A stretch of DNA of 64,000 nt from a bacterium (GCA_028821575.1 JAPPFW010000052.1:59149-123148); one strand, 5' to 3'; positions 10,931 to 20,454 are shown, counted from the stretch's first letter. Translations and numbers: made by a program. Notes: generated from the sequence alone by a model not told the origin.

Positions 10931-11982
10931 GCAGGCTGGGCAGGCTCTACCGGGCGGAGACAACTTTCGGGTTCGTCGGCCAGGCGCGCAGGTGGTTCAT
11001 CGTCTCGGGGGTGGCGCTGCTGCTGTGCCTGGGAAGCCTGGCGATCCGGGGCTTCAACCTGAGCCTCGACTTCACGGGAGGGACCTCCATCACCGTGCCC
11101 AATCCGGCGGGCGCCGGGGTCGGCGAGGTGCGGTCGGTCCTCGGCCTGTTGGGAGGTGCCGCTCGCATCCAGCTGATCGACGACGGCGCCGCGGTCCGGG
11201 TGCAGACCGAGGCGGTCGATCTTGCGACCGAGCGCGACATGGTCCGTACGCTGGTGTCTGTTACCGGAAGCGAGATCGAGCTCACCGACGTGGAGTCGGT
11301 CGGGCCCACCTTCGGCCGCCAGATAGCCCGCCGAGCCCTGCAGGCGCTGGGGGTGTTCCTCGGCGTGGTGGTCGTCTTCATCAGCATCCGCTTCGAGTGG
11401 AAGATGGCGGTCGGAGCCATCGCAGCGCTCATCCACGACCTCATCCTTACGGCCGGCGCATACTCCCTGCTGGGGTTCGAGGTGACCCCCGCCACCGTGG
11501 TGGCGGTACTGACCATCCTCGGCTACTCCCTCTACGACACGGTGGTCGTTTACGACAAGATCAGGGAGAACATCGCCGAGGACCAGGAACGGCGCACCTA
11601 TTCGGCGCTCGTTGACCGGTCGATGAACCAGGTGCTGATGCGTTCGATCAACACCTCCCTCACCAGCCTGCTGCCTGTGGGGTCCCTCCTGTTCATCGGT
11701 TCGGCCCTGCTCGGCGCCGGGACGCTGCGGGAGTTCGCGCTGGCGCTCTTCGTGGGTATCGGAGCGGGGACCTACTCCTCGATCTTCATCGCCGCGCCGC
11801 TCCTGGCCCTCTGGAAGGAAAGGGAGACCGAGTGGTCCCGGCGGCGCTACCGCTCCGAGAGGAAAGCGGCCCGCCGGACGGTTTCCGGGCCCGGGCGCGC
11901 CAGGCCCGGTCCCCGCCCGGGACGGCTCAGTTCACGTGGTCAGCGGGCCACGGGTGTACGGGACCGGAAGCGCAAGCGTTGA
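10927..11982 (+). CDS. secF: protein translocase subunit SecF
   Basis: Partner of SecD. It shows LSLDFTGGTSITV near the N-terminus (SecF counterpart of the D1 motif), the IGPTFGRQ-like segment (VGPTFGRQIARRAL), and membrane helices around VVVFISIRFEWKMAVGAIAALIHDLILTAGAYSLLGFEV and LTILGYSLYDTVVVYDKIREN. The ATG inside the secD stop is used, not the longer ORF start at 10522. The last 40 residues are Arg-rich and poorly ordered. 351 residues. Confidence 0.96.
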   Translation: MSRLGRLYRAETTFGFVGQARRWFIVSGVALLLCLGSLAIRGFNLSLDFTGGTSITVPNPAGAGVGEVRSVLGLLGGAARIQLIDDGAAVRVQTEAVDLATERDMVRTLVSVTGSEIELTDVESVGPTFGRQIARRALQALGVFLGVVVVFISIRFEWKMAVGAIAALIHDLILTAGAYSLLGFEVTPATVVAVLTILGYSLYDTVVVYDKIRENIAEDQERRTYSALVDRSMNQVLMRSINTSLTSLLPVGSLLFIGSALLGAGTLREFALALFVGIGAGTYSSIFIAAPLLALWKERETEWSRRRYRSERKAARRTVSGPGRARPGPRPGRLSSRGQRATGVRDRKRKR

Positions 11983-12025
11983 CCCGGCGGCACGAGCAGC
12001 ACGGGCCCCCATGCCGCGTACCCGG

Positions 12026-12031
12026 TAGGAT
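12026..12031 (+). promoter_or_regulatory. TAGGAT -10 box placing apt mRNA start at its ATG
   Basis: TAGGAT followed by exactly six bases and then the apt ATG. A -10 hexamer six to seven bases before a start codon is the hallmark of leaderless transcripts in actinobacteria. No Shine-Dalgarno is visible. Confidence 0.55.
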
Positions 12032-12037
12032 GGTCCC

Positions 12038-12562
12038 ATGAGTCCGGCGCAGTTGAGCGCCCTGGTCCGGGACATTCCCGGATTCCCCACCCCGGAGGTG
12101 GTGTTCAAGGACATCACACCGGTGCTGGCCGATGCCGCGGCCCTGCGAGCCGCAGTGGAGTTGATCGCGGCGCCTTTCAGGTCGGCGGGGGTGACCACCG
12201 TGGCCGGAATAGAGGCGAGGGGCTTCGTGCTGGCTCCTCCGGTCGCACTGGAACTCGGGGCGGGGTTCGTCCCACTCCGAAAGCAGGGCAAGCTCCCGTA
12301 CCACACCCGGCGGGACGAGTACGAGTTGGAGTACGGCACCGATGTCCTCGAGATCCATGAGGACGCGGCCGGCCCGGACGACCGGGTGCTTCTCGTGGAC
12401 GACGTGATCGCCACCGGCGGGACGGCCGGCGCCGCGGTGCGCCTCATCCGGGGACTGGGCGCTGAGCTGGTCGGAGTCGCCGTGCTGATCGAGCTGGCCT
12501 TCCTCAACGGCCGGGATTCACTCGACGATGTCGACCTCCACGCCGTCGTCACCTATGCCTGA
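12038..12562 (+). CDS. apt: adenine phosphoribosyltransferase
   Basis: Salvages adenine to AMP using PRPP. The N-terminal IPGFPTPEVVFKDITPVL is the classical APRT start (D-I-P-x-F-P-x-x-G-I-x-F-K-D-I-T-P-L), GIEARGFVLAPPVALELGAGFVPLRK is the flexible-loop region, and VLLVDDVIATGGTA is the PRPP-binding motif. 174 residues. It lies directly before the (p)ppGpp synthetase gene, overlapping it by 8 bp, the same pairing as in mycobacteria. Confidence 0.96.
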   Translation: MSPAQLSALVRDIPGFPTPEVVFKDITPVLADAAALRAAVELIAAPFRSAGVTTVAGIEARGFVLAPPVALELGAGFVPLRKQGKLPYHTRRDEYELEYGTDVLEIHEDAAGPDDRVLLVDDVIATGGTAGAAVRLIRGLGAELVGVAVLIELAFLNGRDSLDDVDLHAVVTYA

Positions 12563-14747
12563 CGCCGAGGTAGCCCGCCGGCACCGCGACGCTGCTCAAG
12601 CCGAATTCGAACCGATCCTCACCGCCATGCGGCGGCACTTCCCCGACGGGAACGAGGATATCGTCGTCCATGCCTACGACGTGGCTCAGCGGACCCACGC
12701 GGGCCAGTTCCGGCTCTCGGGCGATCCGTTCATCACCCACCCGATCGCGGTGGCCCTCATCCTTGCCGAGTACGGGCTCGATCCCGAGACCATCGCCGCC
12801 GCACTCCTGCACGACACGGTCGAGGACACCGATCTCACGCTGGAGGAGGTCGAGGAGGCTTTCGGGCTCAACGTGGCCCGCATAACGGACGGGGTGACCA
12901 AGCTGGACCGGGTCAAGTTCGACATATCACGGGAGGAGGCCCAGGCGGCCACCATCCGCAAGATGGTGGTGTCGATGGCCCAGGACGTGCGGGTCTTGAT
13001 CATCAAGCTCGTAGACCGGCTGCACAATCTCCAGACCATCCACCCCCTCCCCGTCGAGCGCCAGAGGGTGAAGGCACGGGAGAGCCTGGAGATATACGCG
13101 CCGCTGGCGCACCGCATGGGGTTCCAGGAGATCAAGCACGAGATGGAGAACCGCTCCTTCGCCATCCTGTATCCGGCTCGCTACCAGGAGATCGAGGAAC
13201 TGATCCAGCAGCGGGCACCCGAACGGGAAGTGGTGATCGAGAAGGTCATGACCGAGGTCGAGGCCATAATGGCCGGGGTCGGGCTCCCCACCGTTCTCGA
13301 GGGTCGGCCCAAGCACCACTACTCGATTTACCGCAAGATGGTCGACAGCCGGCTGTCGTTCGAGGAGATACACGATCTCATCGGAGTGAGGATCAAAGTG
13401 AACGAGGTCAAGGACTGCTACGCGGCGCTCGGGCTCGTCCACTCCCGCTGGACGCCGGTACAGGGGAGGTTCAAGGACTACATAGCGGTCCCCAAGTTCA
13501 ACCTCTACCAGAGCCTTCATACGACGGTGATCGGTCCGGACGGGAAGCCGCTCGAGGTCCAGATCCGGACCCACGAGATGCACGACCGGGCCGAATTCGG
13601 TATCGCGGCCCACTGGAGGTACAAGGAGGGGGCATCGGGTGCCGACCTCGCGTGGATGGCCGATATCCGCCGCCTCCAGGAGGATTACGACGAGCCGGCC
13701 GAGTTCCTCGACAACTTGAAGCTGGACCTCTACGAGGACCTGGTGTTCGTGCTCACCCCCCGGGGCGATGTCCGCACGCTCCCTAGAGGCGCGACCCCGG
13801 TGGACTTCGCCTACTCGATCCACACCGAGGTCGGTCACCGGTGCGCGGGCGCCAGGGTCAACGGTCGGCTGGTGGCGCTCTCGACGGAACTGGCGTCGGG
13901 GGACATCGTTGAGATCATCACCACCAAGTCGGACGACTCCGGCCCCACCCGCGACTGGCTCGGGTTCGTCCGGACCTCGAGGGCCCGTGGGAAGATCAAA
14001 CAGTGGTTCACCCGGGCGCGCCGGGAACTCTCCCTCCAATCGGGTAAGGACAGGGTCGCGGACCTGATCCGGAGGGAGCGCATCCGCATGCCGGACGATG
14101 CCCGTGGCAACCTTCTCGGTGAGGTGGCTCTGGCCCTCGGGTACCGCGACATCGAGGCCGTGTACATAGCGGTCGGTGACGGCAACGTCTCGCCCCAGAC
14201 GGTGACCAACCGGATCAAGCGCCTGCTGGAGGTACCGGTGGTCGGCGAGGATCTGGAACTCCAGGACACGGTGCGCCGGCGGGCCGACCGTCCGGCCGGC
14301 GAAGGCGTGATCGTCGAGGGATTCGACGATGTGTGGGTCCGCATCGCCCGCTGCTGCGGACCGGTGCCGGGGGACGACCTGGTGGGCTTCGTCACGGTGG
14401 GTAGGGGTGTCTCGGTCCACAGGGCCGACTGCCACAACATCGCACGCCTCGGCGACCGGGCCAACCGGATGATCGAGGCGAGCTGGGCGCCGGGGCAGGT
14501 CTCGAGCTTCAGCGTCTGGTTCCAGGTTGAGGCCCTCGACCGGCCCAACCTCCTCAGGGATGTGACCTCGGTGATCTCGGATGCGGGCGGCAACATCGTC
14601 GGCGCCTCCTCGAGGACCGACCGGGATCGGGTGGCGGTGCTCCGCTACGAGGTGGAACTCTCCGATCCCGGGCAACTGAACCGTGTCCTGGCCGGTATGC
14701 GTCGAGTGGACAACGTTTACGAGGCTTACCGTCTAGGGGAGAGGTGA
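12555..14747 (+). CDS. relA: bifunctional (p)ppGpp synthetase/hydrolase (RelA/SpoT family)
   Basis: Makes and degrades the stringent-response alarmone. An intact HD hydrolase domain (THPIAVALIL; HDTVEDTDLTLEEVE) predicts hydrolysis. The synthetase domain includes RPKHHYSIYRKM, DLIGVRIKV and YIAVPKFNLYQSLHTTVIG. A TGS domain (VFVLTPRGDVRTLPRGATPVDFAYSIHTEVGHRCAGARVNG), a Cys-containing helical region (RIARCCGPVPGDDLVGFVT) and a C-terminal ACT domain follow. About 730 residues. ATG 12555 overlaps the end of apt and is chosen over 12528 because the earlier residues are unrelated to the family. Confidence 0.96.
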   Translation: MPDAEVARRHRDAAQAEFEPILTAMRRHFPDGNEDIVVHAYDVAQRTHAGQFRLSGDPFITHPIAVALILAEYGLDPETIAAALLHDTVEDTDLTLEEVEEAFGLNVARITDGVTKLDRVKFDISREEAQAATIRKMVVSMAQDVRVLIIKLVDRLHNLQTIHPLPVERQRVKARESLEIYAPLAHRMGFQEIKHEMENRSFAILYPARYQEIEELIQQRAPEREVVIEKVMTEVEAIMAGVGLPTVLEGRPKHHYSIYRKMVDSRLSFEEIHDLIGVRIKVNEVKDCYAALGLVHSRWTPVQGRFKDYIAVPKFNLYQSLHTTVIGPDGKPLEVQIRTHEMHDRAEFGIAAHWRYKEGASGADLAWMADIRRLQEDYDEPAEFLDNLKLDLYEDLVFVLTPRGDVRTLPRGATPVDFAYSIHTEVGHRCAGARVNGRLVALSTELASGDIVEIITTKSDDSGPTRDWLGFVRTSRARGKIKQWFTRARRELSLQSGKDRVADLIRRERIRMPDDARGNLLGEVALALGYRDIEAVYIAVGDGNVSPQTVTNRIKRLLEVPVVGEDLELQDTVRRRADRPAGEGVIVEGFDDVWVRIARCCGPVPGDDLVGFVTVGRGVSVHRADCHNIARLGDRANRMIEASWAPGQVSSFSVWFQVEALDRPNLLRDVTSVISDAGGNIVGASSRTDRDRVAVLRYEVELSDPGQLNRVLAGMRRVDNVYEAYRLGER

Positions 14748-14788
14748 GGCGAGTTGGTGTCAGGTACCAGGGACTATCAACCCGTAAT

Positions 14789-14816
14789 GCCACTGACCAC
14801 TGACCATTGACCACTG
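14789..14816. repeat. heptad repeat array B (relA / MBL gap)
   Basis: Four 7-bp units: GCCACTG, ACCACTG, ACCATTG, ACCACTG. A TAACCT hexamer starts ten bases later, nine bases before the MBL hydrolase ATG. Confidence 0.8.
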
Positions 14817-14841
14817 CGAGACACCCTAACCTGCGGCCAGC

Positions 14842-15489
14842 ATGCTCATCGATCAGCTCGAACTCTGGATGGCGGCCACCAACACCTACGTGGTGGCGCC
14901 CGAAGCCGGCGGGCCTGCCGTGGTGGTGGACGCCCCGCCCGACCCGGATGGGATCGTCTCGTTGTTGACCGTGCACCGCCTCACCCCGGTGGCGCTGCTG
15001 CTGACCCACGGACATGTCGACCATGTCGGCGGGTCCGGTGCCCTTGTAACGCGTACCGGGGTGACCGCTTACGTGCATCCGGACGACGACTACCTGACGC
15101 TGCACCCGTTGGAACAGTTGCGCCACCTGTTCGGGTTCGCTCCGCCCGGTGACTACGAGCCCCCCGAGCGTTACCGTTCGCTGGAGGACGGTCTGGCGCT
15201 GGAACTGGCCGGTCTGCGACTCGAAGTCCTGGGCACTCCCGGCCACACTCCGGGGCACTGCTGCTTCTACCTTGCGGAGGAAGGTATCTTGTTCTCCGGA
15301 GACCAGTTGTTCGCCGGGTCCATCGGGCGTACTGATCTCCCTGGAGGCGATTACGAGGTCCTGATGAGAAGCATGGCGGACAAGGTTCTGCCCCTCGGCG
15401 ACGACGTGAGGGTGCTGCCCGGCCACGGACCCTCCACGACGATCGGCCGGGAGCGGCGCGCCAACCCCTTCCTGGTGGGCCTGCGATGA
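14842..15489 (+). CDS. MBL-fold metallo-hydrolase (glyoxalase II-like)
   Basis: Metallo-beta-lactamase fold enzyme. The metal motif THGHVDHVGG is near residue 54, a further ligand His is in TPGHTPGHCCFYL, then the Asp in FSGDQLFAGSIGRTDLPGG and the last His in LPGHGPSTTIGRE. 215 residues, similar to bacterial glyoxalase II-like hydrolases. The same type of gene precedes hisS in mycobacteria, which supports orthology but not a substrate. Overlaps hisS by ATGA. Confidence 0.85.
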   Translation: MLIDQLELWMAATNTYVVAPEAGGPAVVVDAPPDPDGIVSLLTVHRLTPVALLLTHGHVDHVGGSGALVTRTGVTAYVHPDDDYLTLHPLEQLRHLFGFAPPGDYEPPERYRSLEDGLALELAGLRLEVLGTPGHTPGHCCFYLAEEGILFSGDQLFAGSIGRTDLPGGDYEVLMRSMADKVLPLGDDVRVLPGHGPSTTIGRERRANPFLVGLR

Positions 15490-16733
15490 GCTTCCGCACG
15501 CCGAAGGGCACCGACGACATCATGCCGCCCGAGTCGCGGCTGTGGCGGAGCGTGCTGCGGGCCTGGGACATCCTGGCCGAACGGTACGGATACGCGTACG
15601 TGGCCACGCCGATCTTCGAGTCCACCGACCTGTTCGCCCGGGGGATGGGCGAAACTACGGAAGTGGTCGAGAAGCAGATGTACAACTTCCTTGACAAGGG
15701 AGGGAGACGGCTGACGCTCCGGCCCGAGATCACCGCCGGGGTGGTGCGGGCTTACATCCAGGCCGGGCGGTGGGGCGAGTTCAAAGGGGCGTATTCCGGA
15801 CCCTGCTTCCGCTACGAGCGCCCCCAGGAGGGCCGAAGGCGGCAGTTCTGGCAGTTGGGGGTGGAGTACCTGGGTACGCCCGACGTCGAAGCCGACCTCG
15901 AGGTGATCGAACTCGGTTACCGGTACCTGCTCGACTGCGGTCTGGGGGACGTGGTCGTACACGTCAACTCGATCGGTGATCCTCCCGACCGCCTCGCCTA
16001 TCACTCGGTGCTGTCCGCATGGCTGGAGGACCGGGCCGATCAGTTGTCGAGAGACGCCCGGCGGAGGATCCGGACCAACCCGCTCCGGGTGCTGGACTCC
16101 AAGGCGGACCGGGAGGTCGTGGCAGGCGCGCCGGTCCCGGTCGACCATCTGGGCGAGGCCGCAGCCGCCCACCATGACGACTTGATCGAGGGACTGCAGG
16201 AGCGAGGGATCGCCTACGACGAGGACCCGCGCCTGGTCCGAGGGCTGGACTACTACAACCGCACCGTGTTCGAATACATCCCGCCCTCCTACCGGGCGGC
16301 CCAGAATGCAGTGGGAGGGGGCGGTCGTTACGACGGCCTGTCACGACTCCTCGGTGGACCCGACGTTCCGGGCGTCGGCCTGGCGCTCGGCCTCGACCGC
16401 ATCCTGTCTGCGGTGGGAAGCCGCCCGCCGGCGCGGGCCCTGGATGTGTTCCTGGTGGTGGCGGATCAGGACCGCCGTAGCCTGGCCCAGGCCTTCGCCC
16501 GCCGGCTCCGCTCCGCGGGGGTGCGTTGCGATCTGGTAGCCGGTCGGCGCTCGGTCAAGGCCCAGTTCCGGGCGGCCAACCGCCGCGACGCGGCCGCCGC
16601 GGTAGTGATCGGCAGCGAGTGGGACGCCGGACTGGTCACCGTCAAGGACCTGAGTTCGGGGGATGAGCGAACCATGCCCGCGGGCGAGGTGGTCCCCTGG
16701 GTGAAAGGCGTTCCCGTGGGGGGTGGCAGGTGA
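15486..16733 (+). CDS. hisS: histidyl-tRNA synthetase
   Basis: Class II synthetase charging tRNA-His. It opens with FRTPKGTDDIMPPESRLW. Motif 2 is in FKGAYSGPCFRYERPQEGRRRQFWQLGVEYLG, the HisA-type signature in LVRGLDYYNRTVFEY, and motif 3 in GVGLALGLDRIL. The C-terminal anticodon domain runs from about residue 320. 415 residues. Overlaps both neighbours by 4 bp, so it is cotranscribed with aspS. Confidence 0.96.
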   Translation: MSFRTPKGTDDIMPPESRLWRSVLRAWDILAERYGYAYVATPIFESTDLFARGMGETTEVVEKQMYNFLDKGGRRLTLRPEITAGVVRAYIQAGRWGEFKGAYSGPCFRYERPQEGRRRQFWQLGVEYLGTPDVEADLEVIELGYRYLLDCGLGDVVVHVNSIGDPPDRLAYHSVLSAWLEDRADQLSRDARRRIRTNPLRVLDSKADREVVAGAPVPVDHLGEAAAAHHDDLIEGLQERGIAYDEDPRLVRGLDYYNRTVFEYIPPSYRAAQNAVGGGGRYDGLSRLLGGPDVPGVGLALGLDRILSAVGSRPPARALDVFLVVADQDRRSLAQAFARRLRSAGVRCDLVAGRRSVKAQFRAANRRDAAAAVVIGSEWDAGLVTVKDLSSGDERTMPAGEVVPWVKGVPVGGGR

Positions 16734-18511
16734 CCGTCTACCGCTCCCACGCCGCAGGTGAACTGCGCTCCGACCAGGCGGGTGCGGATGTCAGGCTGGC
16801 GGGATGGGTGGCCAGGGTCCGGGACCTAGGAGGGATCTCGTTCTTCGACCTTCGGGACGGGACCGGAGTTATCCAGGTGGTGGTCGACCCGGCCTCGGTT
16901 CCCGCTGCCTCCGGGTTGCGGATGGAGTATTGCGTGGCGGTCGAGGGCACGGTCCGCCCTCGGCCCGAAGGGACCGAGAACCCCGACCTGGCCACCGGGG
17001 ATATCGAGGTGGCGGCCGACCGCCTCGAGGTGTTGAGCGCCTCGGCACCGCTCCCTTTCATGGTCGATGACCGGTCCGACGCGGAGGAGCGGATCAGGCT
17101 CCGCCATAGGTACCTCGACCTGCGGCGTCCACGTATGGCCGCCAACCTGCAGGCCCGCTCATCGGCGATCCGGGCTATCCGTGAGACCCTCGACGGGATG
17201 GGATTCCTCGACGTGGAGACCCCCACTCTGGTGAACTCCACCCCCGAAGGGGCGCGGGACTTCCTGGTGCCGAGCCGCCTGCGCCCCGGCCACTTCTACG
17301 CCCTGCCTCAGAGCCCACAGTTGTTCAAGCAGTTGCTGATGATCGCCGGGGTGGAGCGCTACTACCAGATCGCCCGCTGCTACCGGGACGAGGACACCCG
17401 CGCCGACCGCCAGGTGGAGTTCACCCAGTTGGATCTCGAAGGCTCGTTCTGGGGCCGGGACGATGTCCTGGACGCCATCGAGCAGGTGGTGGCGGCGGTC
17501 GTGGAGCGGCTCCGAGGCGTCGAGGTCGCCCTTCCGTTGCCCCGGATCACGTACCAGGAGGCAATGGCCCGGTACGGGACCGACAAGCCCGACCTGCGAT
17601 TCGGCATGGAGATCGCCGACCTCTCGGAGGTCTTCGCCGGTACCCGGTTCCGCGGCTTCGGGCAGGTTCTCGCAGGTGGCGGGGTTGTCCGGGGGATAAA
17701 CGCAGCCGCCCGGAAGGCTTCACGAGCGGAGTTGGACGGCCTCGTGGAGCGCGCGAAGAGCCTGGGCGCGGCAGGTCTGGTGTGGGCGGTGGTACAGGAC
17801 GGCGGTGGGCTACGGTCGCCCGTGGCCAAGTTCCTGAGCGCTCCCGAGAAGGCCGGGATGGTAGGTACCCTTGAAGCCTCGCCGGGGGATGTCCTGCTCC
17901 TGGTGGCGGACTCGGCGGAGGTCGCCTCGAAAGTGCTGGGGAGGATCCGCCTCGACCTCGGCAGCCCCGAGGAACACGAGTCGCTGTACTTTCTGTGGGT
18001 GGTGGACTTCCCCGTGTTCGAGCTCACCGAGCAGGGGGATCTGGCGCCGTCCCACCACCCGTTCACGGCGCCGGTCTCCGTGGAGGAGATGCGCGAGCGA
18101 CCCTCGCACGCGGTGGCTCAGGCCTACGACCTGGTCCTGAACGGGTCGGAACTCGGATCGGGTTCGGTGCGGATCCACGACCCCACGGTCCAGCGGGCGG
18201 TCTTCGAGATCCTCGGGATCTCCGAGGATGAGGCGGAGTCACGCTTCGGCTGGTTCCTCGAGGCCCTCCGGTACGGAACCCCTCCTCATGCCGGGTTCGC
18301 CATCGGGATCGATCGCCTCGTCGCCATCCTCCAGAACGAGTCGAGCATCAGGGAGGTAATCCCGTTTCCCAAGACGCAGAGCGGCGGCGACCCGCTCACC
18401 ACCGCTCCGACCCGCGTCGTCGACACGCAGCTGGGCGAGCTGGGAATCGATCTGGCGGCCGCGACGAAGGCTGCCCTGAGCGACAGACCGGCCCCTCCTC
18501 GCCGGGCCTGA
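16730..18511 (+). CDS. aspS: aspartyl-tRNA synthetase
   Basis: Class IIb synthetase. The N-terminal OB-fold (LAGWVARVRDLGGISFFDLRD) binds the anticodon. Motif 1 lies around LRRPRMAANLQARSSAIRAIRETL, motif 2 in YYQIARCYRDEDTRADRQVEFTQLDLE, the bacterial GAD insertion in the middle, and motif 3 in GFAIGIDRLVAILQ. 593 residues, bacterial length. GTG start overlapping hisS. Whether it is discriminating or also charges tRNA-Asn cannot be settled here, because no gat or asnS genes are in the window. Confidence 0.96.
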   Translation: MTVYRSHAAGELRSDQAGADVRLAGWVARVRDLGGISFFDLRDGTGVIQVVVDPASVPAASGLRMEYCVAVEGTVRPRPEGTENPDLATGDIEVAADRLEVLSASAPLPFMVDDRSDAEERIRLRHRYLDLRRPRMAANLQARSSAIRAIRETLDGMGFLDVETPTLVNSTPEGARDFLVPSRLRPGHFYALPQSPQLFKQLLMIAGVERYYQIARCYRDEDTRADRQVEFTQLDLEGSFWGRDDVLDAIEQVVAAVVERLRGVEVALPLPRITYQEAMARYGTDKPDLRFGMEIADLSEVFAGTRFRGFGQVLAGGGVVRGINAAARKASRAELDGLVERAKSLGAAGLVWAVVQDGGGLRSPVAKFLSAPEKAGMVGTLEASPGDVLLLVADSAEVASKVLGRIRLDLGSPEEHESLYFLWVVDFPVFELTEQGDLAPSHHPFTAPVSVEEMRERPSHAVAQAYDLVLNGSELGSGSVRIHDPTVQRAVFEILGISEDEAESRFGWFLEALRYGTPPHAGFAIGIDRLVAILQNESSIREVIPFPKTQSGGDPLTTAPTRVVDTQLGELGIDLAAATKAALSDRPAPPRRA

Positions 18512-18539
18512 TGCTCGATCGGCCCGGTCACCGGCCACC

Positions 18540-19898
18540 ATGACCGACCTCTTCGCCTCGGTCAGGGAGGAACGACGCCGGATGTCGGCGCCGCTCGCCG
18601 ACCGGATGCGTCCGCGCACCCTGGACGAGGTGGTAGGGCAATCCGACCTGCTAGGCCGGGGAGCGGCATTCCGCACCATGGTGGAGCGCGGCCACCTCGT
18701 CTCGATCATCCTCTTCGGTCCGCCCGGCACCGGGAAGACCACCCTGGCCCGCCTCGTCGCGTCCGAGACTCGAGCTGCGTTCGAACAACTCACCGCCAGT
18801 TCCCATGGCGTCAAGGATGTGCGCCGGGTCCTGGCCGGGGCGGAGCGTCGGCTGGAGACCGACGAGGGACGGACGATCCTGTTCCTCGACGAGATCCACC
18901 GTTTCAACAAGGCGCAGCAGGACGCGCTGCTCCCCGCGGTGGAGAACGGGACCGTCGTACTCGTCGGGGCCACCACCGAGAACCCCTTCTTCGAGGTGAA
19001 CTCCCCTCTGATCAGCCGGTGCACCTTGTTCCGCCTGGAACCGTTGGCGGCCACCGATCTGCGAGACCTGCTGGGACGGGCTCTGGCCGATCCGGACCGG
19101 GGTCTGCGCTCAGCAGGGATGACGATCGACGAGGGCGCGGCTACGGCACTCGCCGAGCGAGCCGGGGGGGACGCCAGGCTGGTGCTCAACACCCTGGAGG
19201 TAGCGTCCATCGTCGCCGCGGGGAAGAGCCGCACCGAGATCACCTTCGACGACGTGGAGGAGGCCCTCCAGCGCCGGATCGTCCGCTACGACAAGAAGGG
19301 AGACCGCCACTACGACGTGATCTCCGCCTTCATAAAGTCGCTGCGGGGCTCCGATCCTGACGCGGCTCTCTACTGGCTGCACACCATGCTGGCTGCCGGG
19401 GAGGACCCGGAGTTCATCGCTCGCCGGATGGTGATCTTCGCCTCGGAGGACATCGGTCTGGCTGATCCCGAGGCCTTGGGCCAGGCGGTCGCGACCGCTC
19501 AGGCGCTGGCGTTCGTAGGCCTGCCGGAGGCCGCCTACAACCTCTCCCAGGCTGCGGTGTACCTGGCCGCCGCACCCAAGTCCGACTCGGTGAAGGCGGC
19601 GATGGGCAAGGCCCGGCGGATCGTGGAGGAGACACCGGGGTCCATGGTTCCGCCCCACCTCCGCTCCACCGGGGGACGCCTGGTCTCCTCGCTCGTCGAC
19701 GGGCGCCGTCCCGGTTACCGGGATCCGCACGCAGGCCAGGAGCACGTAGTGGCCCAGCAATACCTGCCCGAGGAGGCGCTCGGTCGTGTCATATACAGCC
19801 CGACCAGGCAGGGAAGGGAAGCTGAACTCGCCGACCGGCTGGACGAATGGGACCGCCTCCTCGGACGCCCTCCTCGCCGCGCGACACCGGACGCGTAG
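18540..19898 (+). CDS. rarA: replication-associated recombination protein RarA (MgsA)
   Basis: AAA+ clamp-loader-like ATPase acting at stalled replication forks. PLADRMRPRTLDEVVGQSDLLG opens the AAA domain, then Walker A GPPGTGKTTLA near residue 60, FLDEIHRFNKAQQDALLP (Walker B and sensor) and GATTENPFFEVN. The C-terminal tetramer domain (KGDRHYDVISAFIKSLRGSDPDAALYWLHTML) is diagnostic. 452 residues. It follows aspS by 28 bases and is followed immediately by heptad array C. Confidence 0.96.
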   Translation: MTDLFASVREERRRMSAPLADRMRPRTLDEVVGQSDLLGRGAAFRTMVERGHLVSIILFGPPGTGKTTLARLVASETRAAFEQLTASSHGVKDVRRVLAGAERRLETDEGRTILFLDEIHRFNKAQQDALLPAVENGTVVLVGATTENPFFEVNSPLISRCTLFRLEPLAATDLRDLLGRALADPDRGLRSAGMTIDEGAATALAERAGGDARLVLNTLEVASIVAAGKSRTEITFDDVEEALQRRIVRYDKKGDRHYDVISAFIKSLRGSDPDAALYWLHTMLAAGEDPEFIARRMVIFASEDIGLADPEALGQAVATAQALAFVGLPEAAYNLSQAAVYLAAAPKSDSVKAAMGKARRIVEETPGSMVPPHLRSTGGRLVSSLVDGRRPGYRDPHAGQEHVVAQQYLPEEALGRVIYSPTRQGREAELADRLDEWDRLLGRPPRRATPDA

Positions 19899-19900
19899 CA

Positions 19901-19956
19901 CCTAGACGATTAGTCCCTAGTCCCTAGTCGGTAGTTGCTAGTTGATGATCCGTGGT
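19901..19956. repeat. heptad repeat array C (after rarA)
   Basis: Eight 7-bp units beginning two bases after the rarA stop: CCTAGAC, GATTAGT, CCCTAGT twice, CGGTAGT, TGCTAGT, TGATGAT, CCGTGGT. No promoter-like hexamer follows closely; the next gene is about 250 bases away. Confidence 0.8.
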
Positions 19957-20186
19957 TAGCGTTGGATCGGGTCAGTTTCCGCTATTGGTGGGCGCTATCC
20001 GACTACTACGTGGCGCCGGGAGTTAGTTCACAAAGCGGAAAAGAGGGGACACGCGCCAGTAGCGACGGACTTATTCGCACCGCAGCTGCGTTATACGGCG
20101 TTGTACACCGATAGTTGCAACGCATCGCTTCCTGTCGGATCCCTTGGAACTACTCGTCTAGGGCCCACCGATCGGGCACCGAGAGC
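19957..20186. other. gene-free stretch between array C and the mazEF-like module
   Basis: No ORF with family features is visible on either strand. The stretch is less GC-rich than its surroundings and carries no tRNA-like or insertion-sequence structure that I can recognise. Together with array C it makes a 310-base gap. Confidence 0.5.
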
Positions 20187-20204
20187 ATATGTATTACCAT
20201 ATGG
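20187..20204. promoter_or_regulatory. CATATG-N6-CATATG putative operator/promoter of the toxin-antitoxin pair
   Basis: CATATGTATTACCATATG places two self-complementary CATATG boxes with 12 bp between their centres, ending 4 bases before the antitoxin ATG. Ribbon-helix-helix antitoxins usually repress their own promoter by binding such paired boxes; this role is inferred. Confidence 0.5.
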
Positions 20205-20208
20205 GGTC

Positions 20209-20454
20209 ATGGCGCGCCGTGAGGTTCTAGTACAACTTGACGATAGCCTCGTGGACCAACTGGACCGCTTGGCCAAGGCATCGGGTACGAACCGTTCCGA
20301 ACTCCTCCGGCGGGGCGCGCGAGCAGTCATCGCAGCCGAGGAAGCTGCGGCTGCCGACCGGGAGTTGGCGGAAGCGTACCGGCTCCAACCGCAGGATCCG
20401 GCGCTCATTCGATCAGCAGCTCGCCTCGCAGCCCAAACCGCTCCCGAGTGGTAG
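20209..20454 (+). CDS. ribbon-helix-helix (CopG/MazE-type) antitoxin
   Basis: Protein of 81 residues. An N-terminal RHH domain (REVLVQLDDSLVDQLDRLAKASGTNRSELLRRGARAVI) would dimerise and bind DNA, and an Ala/Glu-rich C-terminal tail ending AAQTAPEW would wrap the toxin. ATG 20209 is chosen over the ORF track start at 20101, because the RHH fold starts just after it and the operator-like palindrome lies upstream. The toxin gene begins on the next base after the stop. Confidence 0.82.
   Translation: MARREVLVQLDDSLVDQLDRLAKASGTNRSELLRRGARAVIAAEEAAAADRELAEAYRLQPQDPALIRSAARLAAQTAPEW

Noticed and set aside
11927-14675. Long minus-strand ORFs opposite relA (such as 582 aa at 12927-14675)
   Set aside because: Shadow frames caused by high GC third positions; the + strand gene has all family motifs and the shadows have none.
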